In this document: in pieces, positions 47,158 to 56,054 of the stretch
How the letters are laid out: each line of letters begins with the position of its first letter
Numbering within the stretch: position 1 is the first letter of the stretch
Source of the DNA: Candidatus Endomicrobiellum trichonymphae
Lineage (GTDB): Bacteria > Elusimicrobiota > Endomicrobiia > Endomicrobiales > Endomicrobiaceae
Direction: 5' to 3'
DNA: 64,000 nucleotides
Assembly: GCF_002355835.1 (NCBI RefSeq)
Contig: NZ_AP017459.1
Coordinates: 248,001-312,000, forward strand
Program-made: the position numbers and the translations under genes
The notes under the pieces: model-generated
The model's input: the letters and a program-made list of their open reading frames with translations, nothing else
Databases searched by the model: none
What the model was told of the DNA's origin: nothing

Positions 47158-48720
47158 ATGATAAGTTCGGACTATTTGGTTATAGGGAGCGGCATAGCGG
47201 GCCTTAGTTTGGCATTGAAAGCATCAAAAAACGGCAGCGTTTCTTTGATTACAAAGAAAAAACTGTTTGATTCGGCTACGGGGAAAGCGCAGGGTGGTAT
47301 TGCTTGCGTTATGGATGAGTCCGACTCTTTTGAAGCGCACGTACGTGATACGATAGTTTCTGGAGCAGGACTTTGCAATGAGAAGATGGTTGAAAAAATG
47401 GTTGTAGAAGGTCCAGAAAGAATAAGAGAGCTTATAGTGCTCGGCGTTGAATTTACTAAAAAGAAAGATTCTGATTCGAAGTTTGAGTTGGCTCTTGAGG
47501 GCGGACACGGTAAGAGAAGAATTCTTCATGCCGGAGATATAACCGGAAATGAAATAGAAAGAGTTTTGATAAGAAATATAGAAAAATATAAAAATATAAC
47601 TGTTTATGAGTATCATACAGCAATAGATTTGATTTTAAATAAGGATAGAATTTGCAGGGGTGTGTATGTTTTTGATAGTGAAAATAATAATACGGAAATT
47701 TTTGAGGCAAAAGTGACAGCTTTAACTTGCGGCGGCGCTGGAAAAACGTATTTATATACTTCAAACCCCGATGTTGCCACAGGTGACGCGGTAGCTATGG
47801 CATACAGAGCCGGAGCGGACATTGCGAATATGGAATTCGTCCAGTTTCATCCAACGTGTTTGCACAGTAGCGATGCTAGATCTTTTTTAATATCTGAAGC
47901 AGTACGCGGTGAGGGCGCTGTTTTAAAACTTAAAGACGGCGGATCGTTTGTTGAAAAATACAATCCTCAAAAAGAACTTGCTTCGCGTGATGTTGTGGCA
48001 AGAGCGATAGACTGTGAATTGAAATCCAGCGGCGAAAAATTTGTTTATTTGGATATCACCGCAAAGAGTAAAGATTTTCTTATGAAAAGATTTCCGAATA
48101 TCTATGCAAAATGCCTTGAATACGGCATAGATATTTCAAGGGATATGATTCCGGTGGTTCCCGCGGCGCATTTCTTCTGCGGGGGCGTTGTGATAGATGA
48201 AAACGGCAGGAGTAGCATTAAGAATCTTTACGCGGCGGGGGAAACCGCGTGTTCCGGCGTACACGGAGCAAACCGACTTGCTTCAAACTCTCTTCTTGAG
48301 GGAGTTGTCTATGCAGACAGGATATATAAAGACTCGTTGCAATTTTTAAGAAAAGAGTATTCAAAAATTGACGTCAAGCCTATTGGCAATATAAAGTCTT
48401 CTTTAAATAAATCTGCTGTTTTTGTGCAGAAAAAGGAAGAAGTGAGACGATTGACTTGGGATTATCTAGGTATTTCGCGTTCAAACGAAGGACTTTTAAA
48501 AGCGCAGGAAAAAATAGATGTTTTGAAGGTTGAAATAGAGCAGTGTTTCAAAAAAGCGCCTTTTACGATAGACGGGATCGAAGTGAGAAATATGATGTTT
48601 ATAGCAGAAATGATTGCGCGTTCAGCGATACAGAGAAAAGAGAGCAGAGGACTGCATTTTAATACGGATTATTTGTTTCTTCTGCCTGATGTGAAAGACA
48701 CAGTAATAAACATAAGATGA
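47158..48720 (+). CDS. nadB: L-aspartate oxidase
   Basis: This 520-residue flavoprotein has the N-terminal FAD motif GSGIAGLSLA, GKAQGGIACV, the substrate region NMEFVQFHPTCL and AAGETACSGVHGANRLASNSL. It oxidises aspartate to iminoaspartate, the first step of NAD synthesis. It resembles succinate dehydrogenase flavoproteins, but the length and absence of SDH partners favour NadB. nadA and nadC are not nearby. Confidence 0.93.
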   Translation: MISSDYLVIGSGIAGLSLALKASKNGSVSLITKKKLFDSATGKAQGGIACVMDESDSFEAHVRDTIVSGAGLCNEKMVEKMVVEGPERIRELIVLGVEFTKKKDSDSKFELALEGGHGKRRILHAGDITGNEIERVLIRNIEKYKNITVYEYHTAIDLILNKDRICRGVYVFDSENNNTEIFEAKVTALTCGGAGKTYLYTSNPDVATGDAVAMAYRAGADIANMEFVQFHPTCLHSSDARSFLISEAVRGEGAVLKLKDGGSFVEKYNPQKELASRDVVARAIDCELKSSGEKFVYLDITAKSKDFLMKRFPNIYAKCLEYGIDISRDMIPVVPAAHFFCGGVVIDENGRSSIKNLYAAGETACSGVHGANRLASNSLLEGVVYADRIYKDSLQFLRKEYSKIDVKPIGNIKSSLNKSAVFVQKKEEVRRLTWDYLGISRSNEGLLKAQEKIDVLKVEIEQCFKKAPFTIDGIEVRNMMFIAEMIARSAIQRKESRGLHFNTDYLFLLPDVKDTVINIR

Positions 48721-48729
48721 AGAAAATAA

Positions 48730-51558
48730 GTGGAAAAAGAAAATATTATGGACATAATCAAAATTCGCGGCGCGCGGCAACACAATTTAAAAAATATAGA
48801 TCTTGACATACCGAGAAATAAACTTATCGTGATTACGGGTTTGTCCGGTTCCGGCAAATCTTCTCTTGCTTTTGACACGATTTATGCTGAAGGTCAAAGA
48901 AGATATGTTGAATCTCTATCCGCTTATGCAAGACAGTTTTTGGAACTTATGGAAAAGCCCGATGTTGATATTATTGAAGGTTTGTCTCCGGCAATTTCAA
49001 TAGAACAAAGAAATCCGTTGCATAATCCGCGATCTACAGTGGGAACAGTAACAGAAGTTTACGATTATTTAAGGCTTTTGTTTGCAAAAGTAGGTGTTCC
49101 GCACTGTCCTAAATGCGGCAAGATAATCCGTCCTCAGTCCGCTCAGCAGATAATTGATGAAATTATGAAGATGCCTGCTGCTACTGTAATTCATATTTTG
49201 TCACCGCTTATAAAAGGAAGAACTGGCACTTATGAGGAACTTTTTTCTCGTCTTGCGAAAAGCGGATATTCGAGAGTAAGAGTTGACAATGAAGTTTATC
49301 TGCTTGATGAAAAGATAGAGTTGAACAGATATAAAAAACATACTATAGATATAGTAATAGACAGAATAACACTTAATGAAAATTTACGTTCAAGAGTCGC
49401 TGCTTCGATTGAAACAGCTTTAAAAGAGTCAAAAGGGACAGTGTCTGTTGCCGTAATTAAGAATGGAAAATCTATTGCTGAGACAGTTTACAGCGAGCAG
49501 TATGCTTGTACGGACTGTGGGATAAACCTCTCTGATATTGAACCGAGACTTTTTTCTTTTAACTTGCCGTTTGGAGCGTGTCCTGAATGCGGCGGACTCG
49601 GAAATAAGATAGAGATTGATGAAAATTTGGTAGTACCCGATAAAAACCGTTCCGTAAGACACGGCGCGATTATTGCATGGTCAGAGCCGATAACTACGAA
49701 AACCAATAGATGGAAAAACAGTTGGGGTGGGTATTACAGGGAACTTTTAACTGAAGTCGCAAGAAAAAATAAAATATCTTTGATTGTGCCTTGGGAAGAA
49801 CTTATAAGAGAGCATCAGAAAATTCTGCTTTACGGACAGGACGATTTTGAAGGTGTTATAACAAACATGCAGCGCAGATACAACGAAACAGAATCTGCTT
49901 TTGTAAGAGAAGAAATTTATAATAAATATATGACCAGAAAAATTTGTCCGCTGTGCGGCGGACAAAGACTTAAAAGAGAAGCTCTTTCAGTTTTGGTTGG
50001 CGGGAAATCAATTTCAGATGTTACAAAAATGTCCGTTGAAAAATCTTTTGACTTTTTCGATAAAATAAGGTTTGGCGGTAAAGATAAAATTATAAGTAAA
50101 GCTGTTTTGAAAGAGATACATGAACGACTGCGGTTTTTAAATAATGTGGGTTTGGGATATTTAAGTTTGGAAAGAGAAAGCGGTACGCTTTCAGGCGGAG
50201 AAGCGCAGAGAATACATTTAGCGACGCAGATAGGTTCAGGTCTTACTGGAGTTTTATATGTACTTGACGAACCATCTATAGGTCTTCACCAGAAAGATAA
50301 CTATAAACTTCTGGAAACTCTCATAAAACTTAGAGATTTGGGCAATACTTTGATTGTTGTTGAACATGATGAAGATACAATGAGAAGGGCGGATCGCATA
50401 ATAGATTTAGGTCCCGGCGCCGGAGTATACGGTGGGCATATAGTGGCTGAGGGAAATGCAAAAGAAATAGTAAAATTTAAAAACTCTCTTACGGGTCAGT
50501 ATTTAAAAGGGGTTTTGCAGATACCGGTTCCCAAAAAGAGAAAACAACTTTCGGATAAATGTCTTACGGTTGAAGGTGCAAGTCAATTTAATTTAAAAAA
50601 TATAGATGTGCATATTCCTATCGGACTTTTTATCTGTGTTACCGGAGTGTCGGGAAGCGGTAAATCTACTTTAGTGCACGAAATAGTATATAAAAGTATT
50701 GCTCATAAACTTTACGGATCGAAAGAAAAACCCGGAAAATTTAAAAATATGGATGGACTTGAAAATATAGACAAAGTTGTAATTGTCGATCAGTCGCCCA
50801 TAGGAAGGACGCCCAGATCAAATCCTGTAACTTATACGGGCGCTTTTTCAATAATAAGGGATTTATTTGCATGGGTTCCTGAGGCAAAAGCAAGAGGATA
50901 TCAGCCGGGGAGGTTTTCTTTTAACGTAAAGGGTGGAAGATGTGAAAACTGTCAGGGTGACGGTACTTTGAAAACTGAGATGCAGTTTTTGCCGGACATT
51001 TATGTCAGATGCGATGTTTGCGGCGGAAGAAGATTTAACGAAGAAACTCTACAGATAAAGTATAAAGGCAGGAATATCGACGAAGTTTTAAATATGACGG
51101 TTGAAGAAAGTGTAAAGTTTTTTGAAAACATCCCTGTGCTTAAAAGGATTTTGTCGACGATTGAAGATGTTGGTCTCGGATATATAAGAATAGGGCAGCA
51201 GGCTACTATGCTTTCAGGCGGGGAAGCGCAGAGAGTAAAACTTGCGGCTGAACTGTCAAAAAAAGCTACCGGGAGGACAATGTATATTCTTGACGAACCT
51301 ACTACCGGGTTGCATTTTGCCGATGTGAGCAAACTTCTTGAAGTGTTGCAGAGATTTTCTTATGCCGGAAATACCGTTCTTGTTATAGAGCATAATCTTG
51401 ACGTTATAAAAACTGCCGATTGGCTTATTGATTTGGGTCCCGAGGGCGGTGAAAGAGGCGGTAGGCTTGTAGCTGAAGGCACACCTGAAGATGTAATGAA
51501 AAATCCTAAATCTTTTACGGGATATTACTTGAGAAATCATATTAATCGTCATAAATAG
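48730..51558 (+). CDS. uvrA: Excinuclease ABC subunit A
   Basis: This 942-residue protein has two ABC ATPase modules with Walker A GLSGSGKSS and GVSGSGKST, both LSGGEAQR signatures, and zinc fingers (CPKCGK, CENCQGDG, CDVCGGRR). It recognises bulky DNA damage with UvrB. The annotated GTG is 48730, but ATG 48748 (MDIIKIRGARQHNLKN) matches the family N-terminus better. No damage is visible in the gene. Confidence 0.96.
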   Translation: MEKENIMDIIKIRGARQHNLKNIDLDIPRNKLIVITGLSGSGKSSLAFDTIYAEGQRRYVESLSAYARQFLELMEKPDVDIIEGLSPAISIEQRNPLHNPRSTVGTVTEVYDYLRLLFAKVGVPHCPKCGKIIRPQSAQQIIDEIMKMPAATVIHILSPLIKGRTGTYEELFSRLAKSGYSRVRVDNEVYLLDEKIELNRYKKHTIDIVIDRITLNENLRSRVAASIETALKESKGTVSVAVIKNGKSIAETVYSEQYACTDCGINLSDIEPRLFSFNLPFGACPECGGLGNKIEIDENLVVPDKNRSVRHGAIIAWSEPITTKTNRWKNSWGGYYRELLTEVARKNKISLIVPWEELIREHQKILLYGQDDFEGVITNMQRRYNETESAFVREEIYNKYMTRKICPLCGGQRLKREALSVLVGGKSISDVTKMSVEKSFDFFDKIRFGGKDKIISKAVLKEIHERLRFLNNVGLGYLSLERESGTLSGGEAQRIHLATQIGSGLTGVLYVLDEPSIGLHQKDNYKLLETLIKLRDLGNTLIVVEHDEDTMRRADRIIDLGPGAGVYGGHIVAEGNAKEIVKFKNSLTGQYLKGVLQIPVPKKRKQLSDKCLTVEGASQFNLKNIDVHIPIGLFICVTGVSGSGKSTLVHEIVYKSIAHKLYGSKEKPGKFKNMDGLENIDKVVIVDQSPIGRTPRSNPVTYTGAFSIIRDLFAWVPEAKARGYQPGRFSFNVKGGRCENCQGDGTLKTEMQFLPDIYVRCDVCGGRRFNEETLQIKYKGRNIDEVLNMTVEESVKFFENIPVLKRILSTIEDVGLGYIRIGQQATMLSGGEAQRVKLAAELSKKATGRTMYILDEPTTGLHFADVSKLLEVLQRFSYAGNTVLVIEHNLDVIKTADWLIDLGPEGGERGGRLVAEGTPEDVMKNPKSFTGYYLRNHINRHK

Positions 51559-51615
51559 CACGGCAAAAACATGAAAAAATGCTGCCGTTAAACAGCAAGA
51601 AGTTTGAGTTTTGTT

Positions 51616-51650
51616 TGTCATGCTGCGACAGTGTTTTGTCTCAATCCAGT
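51616..51650 (+). repeat. Dispersed intergenic repeat, copy 3
   Basis: TGTCATGCTG at the left and CAATCCAGT at the right, similar to 42527-42564. Confidence 0.4.
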
Positions 51651-51683
51651 AGAAGGCAGGCAGAATAGAAAAGGAATGATGAA

Positions 51684-51863
51684 ATGCCTTTAAATCTTAT
51701 AGTATATGCAGTTATTTTCGGTATTTTCTATGCGTTGATATTTTTATTAATTTACAAAACTAAATTTTTTAAATTTAAAATCGATTTTGCATCGTTATTC
51801 TTTTTTACTTCAATCATATATCTCGTTTTTACTTTTCTTTTGAAGAAATATATAAATCTATAA
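51684..51863 (+). CDS. Small membrane protein (59 aa), unknown
   Basis: The 59-residue ORF has two membrane spans (about 4-21 and 34-52) separated by a lysine/phenylalanine-rich turn. AAGGA precedes the ATG, and its stop is one base before the alkD-like start, so the two are probably co-translated. No family is recognised. The clean binding site and tight spacing support a real gene. Confidence 0.6.
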   Translation: MPLNLIVYAVIFGIFYALIFLLIYKTKFFKFKIDFASLFFFTSIIYLVFTFLLKKYINL

Positions 51864-51864
51864 A

Positions 51865-52578
51865 ATGAAAATAAATTTTAAAGAAAATTTGTTAAAAGAT
51901 TTGAAAAAATACAAGAATGAAATTTTTGCAAACCGCTACGCGAAATATTTTCAGACGCATAAAGGCGGTTATGGGGAAGGCGATTTTTTTTGGGGACTTA
52001 AAGTTCCTCAGCAGCGGATTACAGCTCGTAAATATTGGAAAGATATAAATTTAAAAGACGTTGAAAAATTATTACAGCATAGAATCCACGAAGTAAGACT
52101 TACCGCGTTAATGATTTTAATTGAAAAATATCAAAAAGCGGATGATGCTAAATCAGTTATAGTAAAAATATATTTGAGAAATTCTGAATGCATTAACAAC
52201 TGGGATTTGGTTGACTTATCTGCGCCATATATCCCGGGACATTATTGGCATGACAATTCTTTAAAAGATTTTTGGGAATACGCGGAGTCGGGGAGTCTTT
52301 GGAAAGAAAGAATTGCGATGATTTCAACATTATATTTTATAAGACAAGGAAGATTTGTGGAAACTTTGGCATTGTCAAAGTTGTTTTTAGCGCATAATCA
52401 CGATTTGATACATAAAGCATCGGGCTGGATGCTTAGAGAAGTTGGAAAAAGGGACACAAGGACGCTTATTTCATTTTTAGATAAATATTCTAACGTGATG
52501 CCGAGAACTATGTTGAGGTATTCGATTGAAAAACTCTCTCAGGAAAAAAGAGAATATTATATGGAAAAAGACATATAG
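51865..52578 (+). CDS. DNA alkylation repair protein, AlkD-like
   Basis: The 237-residue protein consists of HEAT-like helical repeats with AlkD family marks: KVPQQRITARKYW, HEVRLTALMIL, INNWDLVDLSAPYI, WKERIAMIST and the C-terminal KASGWMLREVGKRD followed by MPRTMLRYSIE. This family excises N3- and N7-alkylated purines without base flipping. It follows the small membrane protein by one base. It is intact. Confidence 0.9.
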   Translation: MKINFKENLLKDLKKYKNEIFANRYAKYFQTHKGGYGEGDFFWGLKVPQQRITARKYWKDINLKDVEKLLQHRIHEVRLTALMILIEKYQKADDAKSVIVKIYLRNSECINNWDLVDLSAPYIPGHYWHDNSLKDFWEYAESGSLWKERIAMISTLYFIRQGRFVETLALSKLFLAHNHDLIHKASGWMLREVGKRDTRTLISFLDKYSNVMPRTMLRYSIEKLSQEKREYYMEKDI

Positions 52579-52867
52579 GAAATTGAAAAATAAAAGCAAT
52601 GATGTCTCTATTTTTTAATGCGGTATAGAAAAAGATAAAGGGTTGTTGGCAGAACGCAGTTAGAATATAGGCGTATGACAGGATGTCCAACCGGGAAAGA
52701 AATACAAAAGACTGAAAATTTCTGAGACAAAGTTTATTCAGCGTGATAACAGGGACTGAATTATTATAACTTCTGAAAACTGTAAAGAAAACAAATATAT
52801 TTACATTGTTTTTCTATTGATATAAATTTCCTCCTATGAAAATAATATTAGCCTGATAGTAGAACAG

Positions 52868-54043
52868 ATGATAACAAAAGACTTGATTTTAAGAATTTTT
52901 TCAGCTGCAAATATTTTAAGATGGAACGACCACATACGCCCGTTTGATTTTTTTGAACTTGATAAGCAAGCCCACAAGATGATAATCGCTTATATCGTTG
53001 CGAAATTTGAAGAAGAAGATGACAAACCGGTTGACTGGGTGAAACTTATTGAATGCGGGATTTTTGAATTTTTTCAGAGAATAATGCTCACGGATTTAAA
53101 GCCGGAAGTTTTCCGCGAGATAATGTCAAAAAAAGAAAAAGAGTTAAACAGATGGGTGATAGAAAACTTAAATAATGATTTATCAGTTTTAAAAGGAGAG
53201 TTTGGCAAAAGATGTTCAGAGTATCTTTTAGAATCGGATTATGCACTACATGAAAAGAGAATTTTAAGCGCGTCGCATTGCCTGTCGACAAAATGGGAGT
53301 TCAATATAATTTATCCGTGGAATTCAATGATTTACGGTATAGAAAAAACAAAGAATGAAATAGAAAAAAGTATTGCAGCTTTTGATGATTTATCAGGTAT
53401 AAAAAAGTTGGTAATAAATAAAAAATATTATGGGTTTTTGGATTTGTGCGGGCAGTTGCGGTTTCAGCAGAGATGGGCGCAGGCTTTTAGAATACCGAAG
53501 ACAACCGTATTGGGACATATGCTTACGGTTGCAATTTTTGCATATTTGTTGTCAATGGAAATAAACGCTTCAGACAGGAGAAAATATAATAACTTTTATT
53601 CTTCTTTATTTCACGATCTTCCTGAAATTCTAACAAAAGATATTATTAAGCCGGTAAAATCTTCAATAGTAGGTCTTGAGAATATAATAAAGCACTACGA
53701 AAAGAAACAGGTTGTAGAGAAAATACTTCCTTTAATTCCACCTGAGTGGCATTTTGAAATGCAGTATTTTATAGAAGATGAATTTTTGGATAAAATTATT
53801 GAAAACGGAAAAGTAAAAGAAGTTGATAATGCAGCGGATTTCAATGATAATAAATATAATGCTGTTGACGGAACTTTGACTGAAATGTGTGACAAACTGT
53901 GTGCTTATATTGAGGCTTCAATGGCATTGGAATACGGTATAAAATCCTCCACTTTAATCAAATCAAAACAAGCCCTTTATGATAAATATTCAAATGTCAG
54001 AAAGAACAACTTAGATTTTAGACGACTGTTTGATCATTTTTAA
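52868..54043 (+). CDS. HD-domain phosphohydrolase (YfbR-like)
   Basis: This 391-residue protein has HD-type metal motifs: H in VLGHMLTVAIFAYLL, HD in SLFHDLPEILTKD and a later D in MCDKLCAYIEASMALEYG. Relatives of this subgroup hydrolyse nucleoside 5'-phosphates or similar substrates; the substrate here is unknown. The N-terminal half (about 1-190) is helical and not recognised. The 289-bp gap upstream shows no gene or clear promoter. Confidence 0.75.
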   Translation: MITKDLILRIFSAANILRWNDHIRPFDFFELDKQAHKMIIAYIVAKFEEEDDKPVDWVKLIECGIFEFFQRIMLTDLKPEVFREIMSKKEKELNRWVIENLNNDLSVLKGEFGKRCSEYLLESDYALHEKRILSASHCLSTKWEFNIIYPWNSMIYGIEKTKNEIEKSIAAFDDLSGIKKLVINKKYYGFLDLCGQLRFQQRWAQAFRIPKTTVLGHMLTVAIFAYLLSMEINASDRRKYNNFYSSLFHDLPEILTKDIIKPVKSSIVGLENIIKHYEKKQVVEKILPLIPPEWHFEMQYFIEDEFLDKIIENGKVKEVDNAADFNDNKYNAVDGTLTEMCDKLCAYIEASMALEYGIKSSTLIKSKQALYDKYSNVRKNNLDFRRLFDHF

Positions 54044-54096
54044 GAAAAAGATGTAAAAGTAAATTTTTGGGAAAGAGTAAAAAAGGATAGGAAAAA

Positions 54097-54270
54097 ATGA
54101 AAAAAACTTTAGCAGTTATTTTATCAATGTTTCTTTTAGTAATTACAAGCAGGAATAGTTTTGCAACAAAAAGTTATAGAAGCAAAATAGGCGAACCAAA
54201 GACTGTAAAAGTAAAAAGTTATAATCGTAAAAGTGGAACTTCGGTAAAGTCTCATTATCGTTCAAAATAA
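54097..54270 (+). CDS. Small secreted basic peptide (57 aa)
   Basis: The protein has a clear signal peptide (MKKTLAVILSMFLLVITSRNSFA) of about 23 residues and a mature part of about 34 residues rich in Lys, Ser, Tyr and Arg, with a repeated YRSK (SYRSKIGEPKTVKV and HYRSK). AAAAGGA precedes the ATG. Similar short TYVKPHYRS-type endings occur in small secreted proteins of many bacteria, but no function is known to me. It lies 53 bp after the HD-domain gene. Confidence 0.55.
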   Translation: MKKTLAVILSMFLLVITSRNSFATKSYRSKIGEPKTVKVKSYNRKSGTSVKSHYRSK

Positions 54271-54742
54271 AAAGAAATCATAACTTGATGAATACAGATT
54301 AAAAGAATAAAAATTATAGATATAAATTTATCAAAGTAGTAAATTTATGTCTATACTTATACTGTTTATTTGCAATATTTTTGTTTCCTTTCTATTTATT
54401 TTTCTCTGCCGCAATTTAAACATATTGCTTATATATTTATTCTTCCACTTTGTTTTAGTAATATGATACTATCATTTCTGGTGGTTTTCTGCATAAAACT
54501 TTAAGTTATTTTTCCATTAACAGATAAATGAAGACAGCTTATCCAAAAGTTTCCGTTATGGACACCATTAGTTTTACTTGAATCAGAAAAAAGATTTGTT
54601 GAAAATAACAACAATAGCAAAACACTTAGAAATTTTTTCCTCGTAATTCCTTCTTGTTTGTTAAAGGTTTTTGTTGCTTATTTAACATTTTCAATCAGTT
54701 GTAAAATTTTTGACTGCTTTCCCAAAAAACAAAGTAAAAATA
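54271..54742. other. AT-rich intergenic stretch
   Basis: No gene, RNA or repeat is supported. The short frames present are without a ribosome binding site or family pattern. Confidence 0.5.
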
Positions 54743-54826
54743 TGCTGAGGAGGGGATTCGAACCCCTACCGCCCTTTCGGGGACAGGCTTCTGAGACCTG
54801 CGTGTCTGCCGTTCCACCACCTCAGC
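54743..54826 (-). tRNA. tRNA-Leu (anticodon CAG)
   Basis: This 84-nt class II tRNA has a 7-bp acceptor stem GCTGAGG/CCTCAGC, anticodon loop CTCAGAA and the long variable arm CCCCGAAAGGGCGG expected for Leu. The discriminator base is A and the CCA end is not encoded. It reads CUG codons. Confidence 0.93.
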
Positions 54827-55056
54827 TTTATGCGCATACGTTTCCATTTATTTGTTTATATCTTAAGTAAAAAAAAGCGGCAACGCTCCAACGTTTTTTT
54901 ATGAGAGTAAAAGTTTTTAGAACTTAGCACACACTTTATATAATTATTATTTTATTCTCAAATTGTTAAGACGGTGCTTTGAAGCTATGATCTCTCTTTC
55001 TTTTTTCTGCCGTATATTATAGAATTTACCTCTTATTATGGAGAAGGAGTAATAAA

Positions 55057-55842
55057 GTGGATAGTTTTATTGAATTAAAAAAAATTTCTGTACTTCGTGG
55101 TGACAGAAAAATTTTAGACGATATTAATTTTGATATAAGTTCCGGCGAAAATGTTGCTGTGATAGGTCCTAACGGATCAGGAAAATCTACTTTTATCAAA
55201 CTTATAACCGGCAAAATTTATCCGTCTTATACCGGAAACGGCACGGTTTGCAAGTTGTTTGGACACAGTCGGTGGAATATACATAATCTGCGCAGTATGC
55301 TTGGAATAGTAACAAACGAACTTCAACATGATTTTTATAACGAGATAACGGGTTTTGAAGCTGTTTTGTCGGGATTTTTCTCAAGTGTTGGCATATCAAA
55401 CAATCATATAGTTACAAAAGATATGACTAAAAAGGCCGACGACATGATTGACTTTTTGGAAGTATCTTCTCTAAGAAATAAAAAACTTGAAACTATGTCG
55501 TCTGGAGAAGCAAGAAGATTTTTAATAGCAAGAGCGCTTGTAAACAATCCTAAAGTTTTAGTTTTGGACGAACCGTCAAACAGTTTAGATATTTCATCAT
55601 CTTTGAAACTTCACAATACAATGAGAAAAATTTCGTATTCTGGAACAAAAATAATACTTGTAACACACTTAGTGTCGGACATTATTCCTGAAATGAACAG
55701 ATTTGTCTTTTTTAAAGGCGGAAAGATTTTTGCCGACGGAAAACGCAGTGAAGTTTTTACTTGTGATAAACTCTCTTCTCTTTTTGATATGAAAGTGAAA
55801 CTTGCTGAAAATAACGGCTTATGCTGTATTACGATAGTGTAG
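55057..55842 (+). CDS. ABC transporter-type ATPase, cytoplasmic
   Basis: This 261-residue single ABC module has Walker A GPNGSGKS, signature MSSGEARR, Walker B VLVLDEPSNSLD and H-loop LVTH. The start is GTG at 55057, with AGAAGGAG before it. No permease or binding protein gene is adjacent. The SSGEAR signature is like ModF-type ATPases that have no membrane partner, but the substrate or role is unknown. Confidence 0.85.
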   Translation: MDSFIELKKISVLRGDRKILDDINFDISSGENVAVIGPNGSGKSTFIKLITGKIYPSYTGNGTVCKLFGHSRWNIHNLRSMLGIVTNELQHDFYNEITGFEAVLSGFFSSVGISNNHIVTKDMTKKADDMIDFLEVSSLRNKKLETMSSGEARRFLIARALVNNPKVLVLDEPSNSLDISSSLKLHNTMRKISYSGTKIILVTHLVSDIIPEMNRFVFFKGGKIFADGKRSEVFTCDKLSSLFDMKVKLAENNGLCCITIV

Positions 55843-55996
55843 TTATAGAGGTTTTCATTGTCAAAAAAAATACCAGCTATTTTCTTTTATGCATTTGTCG
55901 CGTGCGACTATCATTTTAATACGCATAATATATAAAATGTGTTATCATATCCATGTAATATTGTGAAAATATATTTTGACTGCTGCTTGTTTTTAT

Positions 55997-56012
55997 CCCC
56001 CCCCCCCCCCCC
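55997..56012 (+). repeat. Homopolymer of 16 C upstream of mprF
   Basis: Sixteen consecutive C lie 42 bp before the likely mprF ATG (56055) in otherwise AT-rich sequence. Tracts of this length change easily by slippage. A GTG at 55963 leads through the tract in a frame that would join mprF if the tract had 17 or 14 C. Confidence 0.95.
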
Positions 56013-56054
56013 GCCGTTTTGCAGCATGATTGGATTCATAGGATTAAACACATA

